From: Streptomyces sp. R33
Lineage (GTDB): Bacteria > Actinomycetota > Actinomycetes > Streptomycetales > Streptomycetaceae
DNA length: 64,000 bases
Reading direction: 5' to 3'
Assembly (NCBI RefSeq): GCF_041200175.1
Contig: NZ_CP165727.1
Span: forward strand, 2,542,001-2,606,000
The translations under genes and the position numbers were made by a program. Of the stretch, positions 45,326 through 53,937 are shown piece after piece (the stretch's first letter is position 1; each line of letters begins with the position of its first letter). The notes under the pieces are model-generated. The model ran no database searches. It was given only the letters and a program-made list of their open reading frames with translations, and was not told the origin of the DNA.

Positions 45326-45994
45326 GTGCACATCGTCATTATGGGCTGCGGACGGGTGGGCTCCGCCCTCGCGCAGACCTTGGAACAGCAGGGGCATACG
45401 GTCGCGGTCGTCGACCAGGACCCCACCGCATTCCGCCGGCTGGGAGCCGGATTCGGCGGCCGCCGCGTCACCGGGGTCGGCTTCGACCAGGACACGCTCC
45501 GCGAGGCCGGGATCGAGGAGGCGGGCGCTTTCGCAGCCGTCAGCAGTGGTGACAATTCCAACATCATCGCCGCCCGCGTGGCGCGCGAGATGTTCGGTGT
45601 CGAGAACGTCGCCGCCCGCATCTACGACCCGAAGCGCGCCGAGGTCTACCAGCGCCTGGGCATCCCGACCGTGGCCACCGTGCGGTGGACCGCCGACCAG
45701 ATGCTGCGCCGGCTGCTGCCGTCCGGGGCCGAGCCGTTGTGGCGCGACCCGAGCGGCGGGGTCCAGCTCGCCGAGGTGCACACCTCCGCCGCCTGGATCG
45801 GGCACAAGGTCAGCAAGCTGCAGGACGAGACCGGTGTCCGCGTGGCCTTCCTCACCCGACTGGGCGAGGCCATGCTGCCGACGTCCCAGACGGTGCTGCA
45901 GGAGGGCGACCTCGTCCACGTGATGATGCGTACGGACGAGATCGACAAGGTCGAGGCGGCCTTCGCAGAAGGCCCCGAGGAGGCACACGCATGA
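45326..45994 (+). CDS. RCK/TrkA-family potassium-channel regulatory protein 1
   Basis: A 222-residue cytoplasmic protein. An N-terminal Rossmann RCK_N domain begins MHIVIMGCGRVGSALA with the dinucleotide loop GCGRVG (7-12). An RCK_C domain (about 135-210) ends with EGDLVHVMMRT. RCK proteins gate K+ transporters in response to NAD(H), ATP or c-di-AMP. It starts at GTG 45326 after GGAAGGA. The stop overlaps the second RCK gene by four bases, so a hetero-complex is likely. The KimA-like permease, divergently encoded, is a candidate partner, though KimA itself is not usually RCK-gated. Confidence 0.9.
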   Translation: MHIVIMGCGRVGSALAQTLEQQGHTVAVVDQDPTAFRRLGAGFGGRRVTGVGFDQDTLREAGIEEAGAFAAVSSGDNSNIIAARVAREMFGVENVAARIYDPKRAEVYQRLGIPTVATVRWTADQMLRRLLPSGAEPLWRDPSGGVQLAEVHTSAAWIGHKVSKLQDETGVRVAFLTRLGEAMLPTSQTVLQEGDLVHVMMRTDEIDKVEAAFAEGPEEAHA

Positions 45995-46653
45995 GGGTCG
46001 CGATCGCCGGAGCCGGCGCGGTGGGCCGTTCCATCGCGGGCGAGCTGCTGGAGAACGGGCACGAGGTGCTGCTCGTCGACAAGGCGCCGACCGCCATCTC
46101 CGTGGAGCGGGTGCCGCAGGCCGAGTGGCTGCTGGCCGACGCCTGCGAGATCACCTCGCTCGACGAGGCCGCGCTGCAGCGCTGCAACGTGGTCATCGCC
46201 GCCACGGGCGACGACAAGGTCAACCTGGTCGTCTCCCTCCTGGCCAAGACCGAGTACGGGGTCCCCCGGGTCGTGGCGCGCGTGAACAACCCGAAGAACG
46301 AGTGGCTCTTCAACGAGTCCTGGGGCGTCGACGTCGCGGTCTCCACGCCGCGTCTGATGTCGGCCCTGGTGGAGGAGGCCGTCAGCGTCGGCGACCTGGT
46401 GCGGCTGCTCCGCTTCAGCCACGGCGACGCCAACCTCGTCGAGCTGACCCTGCCCGCCGACTCCTCGGTCGCCGGGACCCAGATCAGCGAGATCACCTGG
46501 CCCGAGGACACCTCGCTGGTCACGATCATCCGCGGCAACCGGGTCCTGACCCCGCACGCGGAGGAGACGCTCGAGCCGGGCGACGAGCTGCTCTTCGTGG
46601 CCGCCCAGGCCCGCGAGGAACAGCTGGAGGACCTCCTCCAGGCCCGTCACTGA
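45991..46653 (+). CDS. RCK/TrkA-family potassium-channel regulatory protein 2
   Basis: A 220-residue paralogue of the preceding gene. MRVAIAGAGAVGRSIA carries the dinucleotide loop GAGAVG, and the acidic end of strand 2 is LLVDK. The C-terminal RCK_C domain (about 140-210) includes LTLPADSSVAGTQISEITWP and ends EPGDELLFVAA. The ATG shares ATGA with the first gene. A strong bidirectional hairpin follows 17 bp after the stop, so the two RCK genes form the whole operon. Confidence 0.9.
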   Translation: MRVAIAGAGAVGRSIAGELLENGHEVLLVDKAPTAISVERVPQAEWLLADACEITSLDEAALQRCNVVIAATGDDKVNLVVSLLAKTEYGVPRVVARVNNPKNEWLFNESWGVDVAVSTPRLMSALVEEAVSVGDLVRLLRFSHGDANLVELTLPADSSVAGTQISEITWPEDTSLVTIIRGNRVLTPHAEETLEPGDELLFVAAQAREEQLEDLLQARH

Positions 46654-46670
46654 CGGCACCCGACACGACG

Positions 46671-46709
46671 AAGGGGCGGGCCGGCCATCGGATGGCCGGC
46701 CCGCCCCTT
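46671..46709. terminator. Strong bidirectional terminator
   Basis: A 19-bp perfect inverted repeat: AAGGGGCGGGCCGGCCATC (46671-46689) pairs with its complement at 46691-46709, followed by T. It separates the RCK operon from the convergent DUF3159 gene. It is the clearest terminator in the window. Confidence 0.9.
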
Positions 46710-46753
46710 TCACGTCACGGTGGGAGGAACCCGTCAGCGGACGGGGCGCGCGG

Positions 46754-47506
46754 TCAGGCCCCGTGTTCCCGGGCGGCAGCGGCCTTGGCGGCCTCTGCGG
46801 CAGCGTCCTTGGCCTCCCACTCCGCGATCACGTCGATCGGCGGCGGTGCCTTCGCCAGGAACACCCACGTGAAGTACACCGCGAGCACCATCGGGGGCAG
46901 CTTCAGCGCGATGAGCACCCAGCCCAGCTGCGTCGCGTCGCCCCACCAGTACAGCGGGAAGAGGATCGCGTACTTGGCGAGGAAGATGATGCCCCAGGCC
47001 AGACTGGCCTTCGTGTACGCCTTCTTGCGCCCGGGGTTGCGGGTGCGCCAGGACAGGTTCTCCTTGAACACCGGGCCCAGGATCACGCCCAGCAGCGGGA
47101 ACCCCACGAGCGCGGACACCGTGAAGGCCACGCCCAGCCCGGCGCCGTAGATCATGCCGGGCAGGTAGAAGCCCTTGGCGGTACCGGTGAACAGGGCGAA
47201 GGCCACGCCGACCCCCACGCCGAAGACCCCGCTGAAGGCGTGCTTCACGGTGTCCTTGCGCAGCAGCCGCACGATCACGAGCAGGACCGCGACCGCGCCC
47301 GCCGCGATCGCGGACATCTTCACGTCCTTGTTGACCGTGTAGATCATCACGAAGAGCAGCCCGGGGAGCATCGTCTCCACGGTGCCCCGGACTCCGCCGA
47401 AGGCGTCGAAGAGCGCCGCCTGGGTCACGGCCGCCTGGTCGGGGGCCGGATCGGGGGACGGCCCGCCCTCGGGGTCCGGGGTGGTCGGTTTGTCGAATGA
47501 CGTCAC
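46754..47506 (-). CDS. DUF3159 membrane protein
   Basis: A 250-residue actinobacterial integral membrane protein with five to six hydrophobic segments between about 45 and 220. Family-typical phrases are ALFDAFGGVRGTVETMLPGL, YLPGMIYGAGLGVAF and WRTRNPGRKKAYTKASLAWG. The charged Ala/Glu/Lys C-terminal tail is cytoplasmic. Function is unknown. It lies 3 bp downstream of the OB-fold gene and probably in one leftward operon with kdpD-kdpE, which loosely links it to ion or envelope homeostasis. Confidence 0.9.
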   Translation of the reverse strand: MTSFDKPTTPDPEGGPSPDPAPDQAAVTQAALFDAFGGVRGTVETMLPGLLFVMIYTVNKDVKMSAIAAGAVAVLLVIVRLLRKDTVKHAFSGVFGVGVGVAFALFTGTAKGFYLPGMIYGAGLGVAFTVSALVGFPLLGVILGPVFKENLSWRTRNPGRKKAYTKASLAWGIIFLAKYAILFPLYWWGDATQLGWVLIALKLPPMVLAVYFTWVFLAKAPPPIDVIAEWEAKDAAAEAAKAAAAREHGA

Positions 47507-47509
47507 CGG

Positions 47510-47929
47510 TCAGTGCTCCTGTCCGAGCGGTCGGAGTTCGTACTTCGGGTTGAAGAGGACCCGGCGGCCGTGGCTCATCGAGATCCGCCCGGAGGCGATC
47601 ATGCGCCGGCCGGGTTCGATTCCCACGATCGAGCGACGCCCGAGCCAGACCACGTCCAGCCCGGCCGAGCCGTCGAAGAGCTCCGCCTCCAGCGCGGGCA
47701 CCCCCGCGCGCGGCCGAAGGGTGACGGTACGCAGGGTTCCCGTCACCTTGACTATCTGGCGGTCGTGGGAGTCGCAGATCCGCGTGCACCCCGCGGCTTC
47801 TGCGTCCTCTTGCAGCTCCGCCGAATGCAGCTCCTCCTGCGAGGTGGACAGCCGCTCTATCATCCGCCGGAACCGGCCCGCCGGCCTGACCGGCTTGGCG
47901 GACTTATCGGGACGCGGTTCAGCACTCAT
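47510..47929 (-). CDS. OB-fold nucleic-acid-binding domain protein
   Basis: A 139-residue protein with an OB-fold (about 55-135). The strands read IVKVTGTLRTVTLRP, LEAELFDGSAGLDVVWLG and ISMSHGRRVLFNPKYELRPL, resembling the RecG/tRNA-anticodon OB type. The N-terminal 45 residues are basic then acidic. It commonly sits next to DUF3159 genes in actinobacteria. The biological role is unknown. It follows kdpE by 24 bp and precedes DUF3159 by 3 bp on the same strand. Confidence 0.88.
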   Translation of the reverse strand: MSAEPRPDKSAKPVRPAGRFRRMIERLSTSQEELHSAELQEDAEAAGCTRICDSHDRQIVKVTGTLRTVTLRPRAGVPALEAELFDGSAGLDVVWLGRRSIVGIEPGRRMIASGRISMSHGRRVLFNPKYELRPLGQEH

Positions 47930-47953
47930 ACAGGAAGCGTACCGGCGCCCCCG

Positions 47954-48640
47954 CTACCTCTCGAAGCGGTATCCCATGCCCGGCTCCGTGATGAAGTGCC
48001 GCGGGTGCGAGGGGTCCGCCTCGAGTTTGCGCCGCAGCTGCGCCATGTAGACGCGCAGGTAGTTCGTCTCCGTGCCGTACGAGGGCCCCCAGACCTCCTG
48101 GAGGAGCTGCTTCTGGCTGACGAGCTTGCCGCCGTTGCGGACGAGCACCTCCAGCAGGTGCCATTCGGTGGGCGTGAGCCGTACGTCGCGCCCCGCGCGC
48201 ACGGCCTTCTTCGCGGCCAGGTCCACCGTGAATCCGTCGGTCTCCACGATCACCTCCTCCTCGCCGGCGCCCGCGGACGGCTCGGCCCGGCGGACGGCGG
48301 CGCGCAGCCGTGCGAGCAGCTCGTCCATGCCGAAGGGCTTGGTGACGTAGTCGTCGGCCCCGGCGTCGAGGGCCTCGACCTTCTCGTCGGAGCTGTGCCG
48401 GGCGGAGAGGACCAGGATCGGCACCCTGGTCCAGCCGCGCAGGCCCTTGATCACCTCGACGCCGTCCATGTCGGGCAGGCCCAGGTCGAGGACGACCACG
48501 TCGGGGTGGCGGGCGGCCGCGAGCTCCAGGGCTCCGGCCCCGTCCGCGGCGGCGTCGACCTCGTACTTGCGTGCCTTCAGATTGATCACGAGGGCTCGGA
48601 CGATCTGCGGCTCGTCGTCCACCACGAGCACCCGGGTCAT
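47954..48640 (-). CDS. kdpE: Response regulator KdpE
   Basis: A 228-residue OmpR-type regulator. The receiver domain has acidic DDE at 8-10, phosphorylation Asp52 and Lys101. The winged-helix C-terminus contains LTPTEWHLLEVLVRNGGKLV and ends in TEPGMGYRFER. It would activate K+ transporter genes when phosphorylated by KdpD. The ATG overlaps the kdpD stop by four bases. No kdpFABC genes lie in the window, so its target here may be remote or local. Confidence 0.92.
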   Translation of the reverse strand: MTRVLVVDDEPQIVRALVINLKARKYEVDAAADGAGALELAAARHPDVVVLDLGLPDMDGVEVIKGLRGWTRVPILVLSARHSSDEKVEALDAGADDYVTKPFGMDELLARLRAAVRRAEPSAGAGEEEVIVETDGFTVDLAAKKAVRAGRDVRLTPTEWHLLEVLVRNGGKLVSQKQLLQEVWGPSYGTETNYLRVYMAQLRRKLEADPSHPRHFITEPGMGYRFER

Positions 48641-51297
48641 CGAGGTCCTGCTTTCTGTCGTATCGGGTCGAGATCCATGAGGTCGGTGCCGTCGGCGGCG
48701 CCGGGGGTGTCGGGGTCGTCGGGCAGGTGGCCGGCCGTCTCCGGCACGGTGGCGCGTCGTTCGCCGTCCGCCGCGCCGTCCGCCTGCCCACTGTCGCGCG
48801 TCACGGCCCGCAGCGTGAGCACCATCGTGAGTCCGCCGCCGGGGGTGTCCTCGGCCGCCAGGGTGCCGTCCATGGCCTCGGCGAAGCCCCGGGCCACCGC
48901 GAGGCCGAGGCCCACCCCGGCGCCCCGCGGGGCGTCCCCGTGCCGCTGGAAGGGGGCGAAGATCCGGTCCTTGGCCTCGTCGGGCACGCCGGGCCCGCGG
49001 TCCACGACGCGCACCTCGACCCGGTCGCCGAGGAAGCTGGCGGCGACCACCACGGGCTCCCCGGCCGGGCTGTACTTGACGGCGTTCTCCACCACGTTGG
49101 CCACGGTGCGCTCCAGCAGCCCCGGGTCCACCGCCACCATCGGCAGCGTCTCCGGGACGTCCAGCAGCACGCTGTCCTCCGGTACGCCGCCCAGTGCCAT
49201 CGGGACCACCTCGTCGAGGTCGATCTCCCGGATCAGCGGGGTCACGGTGCCGGTCTGGAGCCGGGACATGTCGAGCAGATTGCCCACCAGGTGGTCGAGC
49301 CGGTCGGCGCCGTCCTCGATGCCTTCGAGGAGCTCGGCCCGGTCCTCCTCGGACCAGTCCACGTCGTCGGAGCGCAGGGACGACACCGAGGCCTTGATGG
49401 AGGCCAGCGGCGTACGGAGGTCATGGCTGACGGCGGCCAGCAGCGCGGTCCGGATCCGGTTGCCCTCCGCCAGCCGGCGGGCCTCCTCGGCCTCCCCGAC
49501 CAGCCGCTGCCGGTCCAGGACCACGGCGGCCTGCGCGGCGAACGCACCGAGCACGCGGCGGTCCTCGGCGGGCAGCACCCGGCCGGACAGGGCCAGCGCC
49601 ATGTGGTCCCCGATGGGCATGTCGACATCGGCGTCCTCGGGGCGGCCGACCGGGCTCGGGCCGACGCTGCCGGCCGGCTGCCAGGGATCGACGTCGCTCG
49701 CGCGCTCCAGCAGGGCCACGGACTCCATGGCGAAGGTCTCGCGCACCCGCTCCAGCAGCGCGTCCAGCGTGGTCTCACCGCGCAGGACGCTGCCGGCCAG
49801 GAAGGAGAGGATCTCGGACTCGGCGCGCAGCCGGGCGGCCTGGTGGGTGCGCCGGGCGGCCAGGTCCACCACCGAGGCCACGGAGACGGCCACCCCGAAG
49901 AAGACGGCGATGCCCACGATGTTCTTCGGGTCGGAGATGGTGAACCGGTGCACGGGCGGGGCGAAGAAGTAGTTCAGCAGCAGCGAGCCGAAGGCCGCCG
50001 AGGCCAGCGCCGGCCAGAGCCCGCCCAGCAGCGCGGCGGCCACGGTCAGCGAGAGGAACAGCAGCATCTCGTTGGCCAGGCCCGGGTCGGCGTTCACGTG
50101 CGTGAGCAGCACGGCCAGCAGGGCGGGGAAGAACATCCCGACGACCCAGCCGGCGATGATCCGGGGCCGTCCGAGCCGGGCCGCCGAGCGGACCACGGGC
50201 AGGCCGCGGCCCCGGGCGACCTCCTCGTGCGTGACGATGTGCACGTCGAGGTCGGGCCCCGAGTCGCGGGCCACGGTGGCGCCGACGCCCGGCCCGAAGA
50301 CGTACTGCCAGGCCTTGCGGCGGCTGGAGCCGAGCACGATCTGGGTGGCGTTGACCCCGCGGGCGAATTCGAGCAGCGCGTCGGGGATGTCGTCGCCGAT
50401 CACATGGTGAAACGTTCCGCCAAGATCCTCGACCAGCGTCCGCTGGACCGCGAGCTCCTTCGGCGAGGCCGCGGTCAGCCCGTCGCTGCGGGCGACGTAG
50501 ACGGCCAGGATCTCGCTGCCGGAGCCCTTGGCGGCCATCCGGGAGGCGCGGCGGATGAGCGTACGGCCCTCGGGCCCGCCCGTGAGCCCGACGACGATCC
50601 GCTCGCGGGCCTGCCAGGTGGAGCGGATGTCGTGCTCGCCCCGGTACTGCTGGAGGTACTCGTCGGCCCGGTCGGCCACCCACAGCAGCGCCAGCTCGCG
50701 CAGGGCGGTGAGGTTGCCGGGCCGGAAGTAGTTCGACAGGGCCGCGTCGACCTTGTCGGACCGGTAGACGTTCCCGTGCGCCATCCGCCGGCGCAGCGCC
50801 TGCGGGGACATGTCGACGAGCTCGATCTGGTCGGCCCGCCGCACCACCTCGTCGGGCACGGTCTCCCGCTGCCGCACGCCGGTGATGGACTCCACCACGT
50901 CGCCGAGCGACTCCAGGTGCTGGATGTTCACGGTGGACACGACGTCGATGCCCGCCTGCAGCAGCTCCTCGACGTCCTGCCAGCGCTTGGCGTTGCGCGA
51001 GCCGGGCACGTTGGTGTGCGCGAGCTCGTCCACGAGCGCGACGGCGGGCCGGCGCGCCAGTACGGCGTCCACGTCCATCTCGGTGAAGGCGGCGCCCCGG
51101 TACGTGAGCTCCCGGCGCGGCACCTGTTCCAGCCCGTGCAGCATCACCTCGGTGCGCGGCCGCCCGTGGTGCTCGACGAAGCCGACGACGCAGTCGCCGC
51201 CCCGCTCCACCCGGCGGTGGCCCTCGGAGAGCATCGCGTACGTCTTGCCCACACCGGGTGCCGCGCCGAGGTAGATCCGTAGCTTGCCGCGTCCCAT
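48637..51297 (-). CDS. kdpD: Sensor histidine kinase KdpD
   Basis: An 886-residue K+/turgor sensor. The N-terminal KdpD domain has Walker A GAAPGVGKT (11-19) and LVDELAHTNVPGSRN. A USP-like domain follows (about 245-370). Four hydrophobic segments lie around 378-480, then a GAF-like region, a DHp domain with the phospho-histidine in VSHDLRTPLASIKAS (near 620), and an ATPase domain with NVVENAVKYSP and GVGLGLAVARGF. I used ATG 51297, giving MGRGKLRIYL after a GGAGAA site. It is translationally coupled to kdpE. Confidence 0.93.
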   Translation of the reverse strand: MGRGKLRIYLGAAPGVGKTYAMLSEGHRRVERGGDCVVGFVEHHGRPRTEVMLHGLEQVPRRELTYRGAAFTEMDVDAVLARRPAVALVDELAHTNVPGSRNAKRWQDVEELLQAGIDVVSTVNIQHLESLGDVVESITGVRQRETVPDEVVRRADQIELVDMSPQALRRRMAHGNVYRSDKVDAALSNYFRPGNLTALRELALLWVADRADEYLQQYRGEHDIRSTWQARERIVVGLTGGPEGRTLIRRASRMAAKGSGSEILAVYVARSDGLTAASPKELAVQRTLVEDLGGTFHHVIGDDIPDALLEFARGVNATQIVLGSSRRKAWQYVFGPGVGATVARDSGPDLDVHIVTHEEVARGRGLPVVRSAARLGRPRIIAGWVVGMFFPALLAVLLTHVNADPGLANEMLLFLSLTVAAALLGGLWPALASAAFGSLLLNYFFAPPVHRFTISDPKNIVGIAVFFGVAVSVASVVDLAARRTHQAARLRAESEILSFLAGSVLRGETTLDALLERVRETFAMESVALLERASDVDPWQPAGSVGPSPVGRPEDADVDMPIGDHMALALSGRVLPAEDRRVLGAFAAQAAVVLDRQRLVGEAEEARRLAEGNRIRTALLAAVSHDLRTPLASIKASVSSLRSDDVDWSEEDRAELLEGIEDGADRLDHLVGNLLDMSRLQTGTVTPLIREIDLDEVVPMALGGVPEDSVLLDVPETLPMVAVDPGLLERTVANVVENAVKYSPAGEPVVVAASFLGDRVEVRVVDRGPGVPDEAKDRIFAPFQRHGDAPRGAGVGLGLAVARGFAEAMDGTLAAEDTPGGGLTMVLTLRAVTRDSGQADGAADGERRATVPETAGHLPDDPDTPGAADGTDLMDLDPIRQKAGPR

Positions 51298-51389
51298 GCG
51301 CCCATTCTCCGGGACGTTTCCGCCGATCACGCACTTTTCCCGGCCGTCCGCCCATCCTTGACGGACCCCTGACACCCGCGGGTACGACA

Positions 51390-51421
51390 GCGGGCCGTAC
51401 CCCCGAAGGAGTACGGCCCGC
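51390..51421. terminator. Terminator hairpin downstream of the DUF3710 gene
   Basis: GCGGGCCGTAC / GTACGGCCCGC form an 11-bp perfect stem with a 10-base loop. It ends the leftward dut operon before the kdpD promoter. Confidence 0.75.
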
Positions 51422-51476
51422 GGCCTGAAACAGTCGCCGAGAGGCGCGCCCGGGAGTCAGCCGGGGATCCGCCGGG

Positions 51477-52256
51477 TCAGCGGACCTCGGTGATCGTCGG
51501 ACCCTGCTCCAGCTGGCCCATGCCGCCGGAGAAGCGGGAGCCCTCCTGGTCCTCGGTCTGCACGCCGTCCGGCACCATCTGGGCGTCGTTCGGCAGCTTC
51601 AGCACGATCGGGTCGCGCGGAGCCATCGGGCCGTCGCCGCGCACGATGACGGTCTCCCGGAAGATCTGCTCGAGCAGGCCCGCCGACTCGGGGCGCACCG
51701 CGCCCTGGCCGGAGATGACGCCCCGCAGGAACCAGCGCGGGCCGTCGACGCCGACGAAGCGGACCAGCTGGGCGCCGGTCTGGCCGTCGGGCATGGGTAC
51801 GGGCACCTGGGCGCGCAGCTCCCAGCCCAGCGGACCCTCGACCTCGTCGATGATGCCGCCCTGCTGGGTGATGCCCGTGGCGATCTCCTCGCGGACCTCG
51901 CCCCAGATGCCTTCCTTCTTGGGCGCCGCGAAGGCCTGCAGCTGTACGGCGCTGTCGCCGAGGACGACCGTCGCGGCGACGATCGCGTCACCGGCGACCT
52001 CGACGCGCAGCTCCATGCCCTCGACACCCGGTACGAGAATGCCGCCCAGGTCGACGCGACCCTCCTCCGGCGCACCGGGCACCTCGGAGACGTCCCAGGG
52101 GCCGTCGGGCCGCGGGGCGGGCGGCAGATTCACCCTGCGGGGCGCGGAGTCCTGCTCCTCGCCGCCGTCCTGTTCATCGGCAGCCACGCCGTCCACGACC
52201 TGCTCGGTCGCGCCGCCGTCCCTGGCGGAGTCGTTCTTCTTGCGACGTCCGAACAC
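51477..52256 (-). CDS. DUF3710 domain protein
   Basis: A 259-residue actinobacterial protein. The N-terminal 70 residues are charged and low in complexity (FGRRKKNDSARDGG). The DUF3710 core (about 80-250) has DLGGILVPGVEGMELRVEV, VQLQAFAAPKKEGIW and GVDGPRWFLRGVISGQGA. No membrane segment or catalytic signature is visible. GTG 52256 is preceded by GGAAGG at eight bases and lies 1 bp after the dut stop. Function is unknown; it is part of the thioesterase-dut-DUF3710 transcript. Confidence 0.88.
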   Translation of the reverse strand: MFGRRKKNDSARDGGATEQVVDGVAADEQDGGEEQDSAPRRVNLPPAPRPDGPWDVSEVPGAPEEGRVDLGGILVPGVEGMELRVEVAGDAIVAATVVLGDSAVQLQAFAAPKKEGIWGEVREEIATGITQQGGIIDEVEGPLGWELRAQVPVPMPDGQTGAQLVRFVGVDGPRWFLRGVISGQGAVRPESAGLLEQIFRETVIVRGDGPMAPRDPIVLKLPNDAQMVPDGVQTEDQEGSRFSGGMGQLEQGPTITEVR

Positions 52257-52257
52257 G

Positions 52258-52794
52258 TCACTGTCCTTCCCGGTCGGATACGACCGAAGCGTAGCCATTC
52301 CCACCCTGCTGACCAGCGCCGGATCCGGCCACGGCCGCATGACCGCCGGTGGAGCCGAAACCCCCCTCGGCCCGGGCCGAGCCGGGAAGTTCCGCCACCT
52401 CGTGGAAGCGCACCTTCTCGACCCTCTGGACAACCAGCTGGGCAATGCGGTCGAAGCGCTCGAACCGGACGCTCTCGCGCGGGTCGAGATTGACCACGAT
52501 CACCTTGATCTCCCCACGGTACCCGGCATCCACCGTCCCCGGGGCATTCACGAGCGCGAGCCCGCAGCGGGCGGCCAGGCCCGAGCGCGGGTGCACGAAC
52601 GCCGCGTACCCGTCGGGCAGGGCGATGGACACGCCCGTGGGCAGTACGGTGCGCTCGCCGGGCTCCAGCACGGCCGCCTCTGTGGTCACCAGGTCGCAGC
52701 CGGCGTCGCCGGGGTGGCCGTAGGCGGGCAGGGGCACCTCGGGGTCGACGCGGCGGATCAGCACGTCGACGGGGGCGCGGTTGTTGTCAGACAT
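52258..52794 (-). CDS. dut: dUTP pyrophosphatase (dUTPase)
   Basis: A 178-residue trimeric dUTPase hydrolysing dUTP to dUMP and pyrophosphate, preventing uracil incorporation and feeding dTMP synthesis. All five motifs are visible: GDAGCDL, HPRSGLAARCG, GTVDAGYRGEIKV, RIAQLVVQ and the C-terminal GFGSTGGH phosphate arm. A Gly/Ala tail of about 25 residues follows. Its ATG overlaps the thioesterase stop by one base. Confidence 0.96.
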   Translation of the reverse strand: MSDNNRAPVDVLIRRVDPEVPLPAYGHPGDAGCDLVTTEAAVLEPGERTVLPTGVSIALPDGYAAFVHPRSGLAARCGLALVNAPGTVDAGYRGEIKVIVVNLDPRESVRFERFDRIAQLVVQRVEKVRFHEVAELPGSARAEGGFGSTGGHAAVAGSGAGQQGGNGYASVVSDREGQ

Positions 52795-53378
52795 CAGGGG
52801 TTCACCTCGAAGGCGCGTGCGCGCCTGACCTGGTCCGGGTCGGACATCGCCGCCCGGATCTCCTCGGGCCGACCGTTGTCGATGAAGTGGTCGACCTTCA
52901 CCTCGATGAAGAGCGCTTCTGCGCGCACGGCGACCGGGCCCTCGGGCCCGCCTATCCGGCCGACCGCGGTGGAGTAGATCTTGCGCCCGGCGACGGCGGT
53001 CACCTCGGCCTCCAGGTACAGCACGGTGTCCACGGGCACCGGCCGTACGAAGTCCGTCTCCAGCCGTCCCGTCACCGCGATGACGCGCAGCAGCCAGTTC
53101 AGGGAGCCCAGCGTCTCGTCGAGCGCGGTGGCGAGGACGCCGCCGTGGGCGAGGCCGGGTGCGCCCTGATGGGCGGGCTTGACGGTGAACTCGGCGGTGA
53201 CGCGCACGCCCTCACCCGCTCGGGCCTCCAGGTGGAGTCCGTGGGGCTGGCCCTCGCCACAGCCGAAGCAGTGCTCGTAGTGCGCACCGAGCAGCTCGCC
53301 GGGTGCCGGGGCGTCGGGGTGCCGGACCGGCGCGGCGGCATCGGCCGGGGGCGTCAGCGTTGTGTTTCGTCCACTCAC
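52794..53378 (-). CDS. PaaI-like hotdog-fold thioesterase
   Basis: A 194-residue acyl-CoA thioesterase of the hotdog fold. HCFGCGEGQPHGLHLEA is the usual opening, HQGAPGLAHGGVLATALDE contains the catalytic HGG region, and VPVDTVLYLEAEVTAV forms the later strands. The start is GTG 53378 (VSGRNTT). First gene of the dut transcript; the physiological substrate is unknown. Confidence 0.88.
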   Translation of the reverse strand: MSGRNTTLTPPADAAAPVRHPDAPAPGELLGAHYEHCFGCGEGQPHGLHLEARAGEGVRVTAEFTVKPAHQGAPGLAHGGVLATALDETLGSLNWLLRVIAVTGRLETDFVRPVPVDTVLYLEAEVTAVAGRKIYSTAVGRIGGPEGPVAVRAEALFIEVKVDHFIDNGRPEEIRAAMSDPDQVRRARAFEVNP

Positions 53379-53436
53379 AGCCGCTGACCTTACCCGCGCC
53401 GCTACCCGTGGGTCGCCTCGTGGCAGGCTTGGTGCC

Positions 53437-53892
53437 ATGCAGCTCTCCCCCGCGCACCACGACGAACGTCTGACCGCCCCCCGCTCGTGGTGGGCCATCG
53501 CCGTACTCATCGGTCTCGCGTGCGCGTTGATGCTGCTGCCGCTTGGCACGCTGCCGCTGCTGGCCGGGCTGGTCGGGGGCACGGCGCTGGCCGGGATGGT
53601 GGTGAGTTCGTACGGCTCCGCGCGCGTGCGCGTGGTGAACGGTGCGCTGGCGGCCGGCGAGGCCCGGATCCCGGTGGCGGCCCTGGGCGAGCCCGAGGTG
53701 CTGGAGCCGGAGGAGGCGCGCGCCTGGCGCACGTACAAGGCGGACACGCGCGCCTTCATGCTGCTGCGCAGCTACGTCCCGACGGCGGTGCGCATCCCGA
53801 TCACCGATCCCGAGGACCCGACCCCGTACGCGTACGTCTCCACCCGGGAGCCGCAGGCCCTGGCCTCGGCGATCCGGTCGGCCAAGGGCTGA
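53437..53892 (+). CDS. DUF3093 membrane protein
   Basis: A 151-residue actinobacterial protein. Two adjacent hydrophobic helices (about 17-60, WWAIAVLIGLACALMLLPLG then LLAGLVGGTALAGMVVSSYG) are followed by a soluble domain with VNGALAAGEARIPV, RTYKADTRAFMLLRSYV and PTPYAYVSTREP. Function is unknown. The ATG at 53437 was chosen over an upstream in-frame start because MQLSPAHHDERL is the common N-terminus. It is divergent from the thioesterase gene. Confidence 0.88.
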   Translation: MQLSPAHHDERLTAPRSWWAIAVLIGLACALMLLPLGTLPLLAGLVGGTALAGMVVSSYGSARVRVVNGALAAGEARIPVAALGEPEVLEPEEARAWRTYKADTRAFMLLRSYVPTAVRIPITDPEDPTPYAYVSTREPQALASAIRSAKG

Positions 53893-53914
53893 CCGGACGG
53901 GGGGCCGGGCGCCG

Positions 53915-53937
53915 GACCCGCGGCCGGGCCGCGGGTC
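53915..53937. terminator. Bidirectional hairpin between convergent genes
   Basis: GACCCGCGGCC (53915-53925) pairs with GGCCGCGGGTC (53927-53937). The right arm runs into the stop of the leftward gene ending at 53936. Confidence 0.6.
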
